Assembly: GCA_035559535.1 (NCBI GenBank)
Contig: DATMBG010000054.1
Coordinates: 1 to 16,655 of the forward strand
DNA length: 16,655 bases
From: Candidatus Limnocylindrales bacterium
GTDB lineage: Bacteria; Moduliflexota; Moduliflexia; Moduliflexales; JAUQPW01
Direction of reading: 5' to 3'
The stretch's first letter is position 1. Each line of letters begins with the position of its first letter. Made by a program: the position numbers and the translations under genes. Under the pieces are notes generated by a model. That model was not told the origin of the DNA and did not search any database. It saw only the letters and a program-made list of their open reading frames with translations. Shown here in pieces: positions 16,551-16,655 of this stretch.

Positions 16551-16655
16551 CTACTCAAGAATATCACTGACCACTCCAGCCCCTACCGTCTTCCCTCCTT
16601 CCCGTATCGCAAACCTCAACTCCTTCTCCATCGCAACCGGTGTGATCAACTCCGC
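16551..16655 (-). CDS. tuf: Elongation factor Tu, C-terminal fragment (window edge)
   Basis: This is the last 34 codons and the TAG stop of a second EF-Tu gene that enters from the right edge. The translation ends [20 protein letters not shown], then [14 protein letters not shown], the conserved end of domain 3 that contacts aminoacyl-tRNA and EF-Ts. It lies 242 bases upstream of rpmG, the usual place of the second tuf copy (tufB position). The two fragments do not overlap, so their identity to one another cannot be judged here. Confidence 0.96.
   Translation of the reverse strand, partial: AELITPVAMEKELRFAIREGGKTVGAGVVSDILE

Overview
The window is one unbroken minus-strand run of core information-processing genes. 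In transcription order it reads tuf (3' end only), rpmG, tRNA-Trp, secE, nusG, rplK, rplA, rplJ, rplL, rpoB, rpoC, rpsL, rpsG, fusA, tuf (5' end only). This is the classic bacterial secE-nusG-rplKAJL-rpoBC cluster joined to the str operon. No plus-strand gene is convincing; the long plus-strand open frames lie antisense to rpoB, rpoC, fusA and their neighbours.

The organism is a bacterium. RpoC carries an SI3-type insertion in the trigger loop and RpoB carries both large insertions seen in Gram-negative lineages. From memory of family sequences, RpoB, RpoC and EF-G look most like Deltaproteobacteria, Nitrospirae, NC10 and related phyla. The window alone cannot place it more finely. Base composition is moderate and the gaps are AT-richer. 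Both ends of the window fall inside a tuf gene, as expected of a contig broken at a duplicated tuf.

Layout: 1-140 tuf start; 226-2304 EF-G; 2330-3293 S7 and S12; 3294-3602 a 309-base gap with a GC-rich hairpin, a good sigma70-type promoter and a palindrome; 3603-12741 the RNA polymerase beta' and beta genes; 12875-15063 L7/L12, L10, L1, L11; 15142-15898 NusG and SecE; 15972-16047 tRNA-Trp; 16159-16308 L33; 16309-16550 a gap with a terminator-like palindrome; 16551 to the end, the 3' end of the second tuf. The genes supply RNA polymerase, its elongation factor NusG, the SecYEG subunit SecE, the ribosomal L1 and L10-L7/L12-L11 stalk regions, the decoding-site proteins S12 and S7, and the GTPases EF-G and EF-Tu.

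Two things stand out. First, RpoC has an in-frame insertion of about 140 residues just after the active-site NADFDGD region, and its second half reads as a bacterial PDZ domain. The same protein has an extra hammerhead (SBHM-like) module inside its trigger-loop insertion. Second, most intergenic gaps hold an inverted repeat or short tandem repeat, often with 7-base periodicity. These sit where Shine-Dalgarno sites, leaders or processing sites would be expected, and two gene 3' ends run into them. Several genes (rpsL, rplJ, rplK, nusG, rpmG, rpoC) lack a recognisable Shine-Dalgarno sequence.
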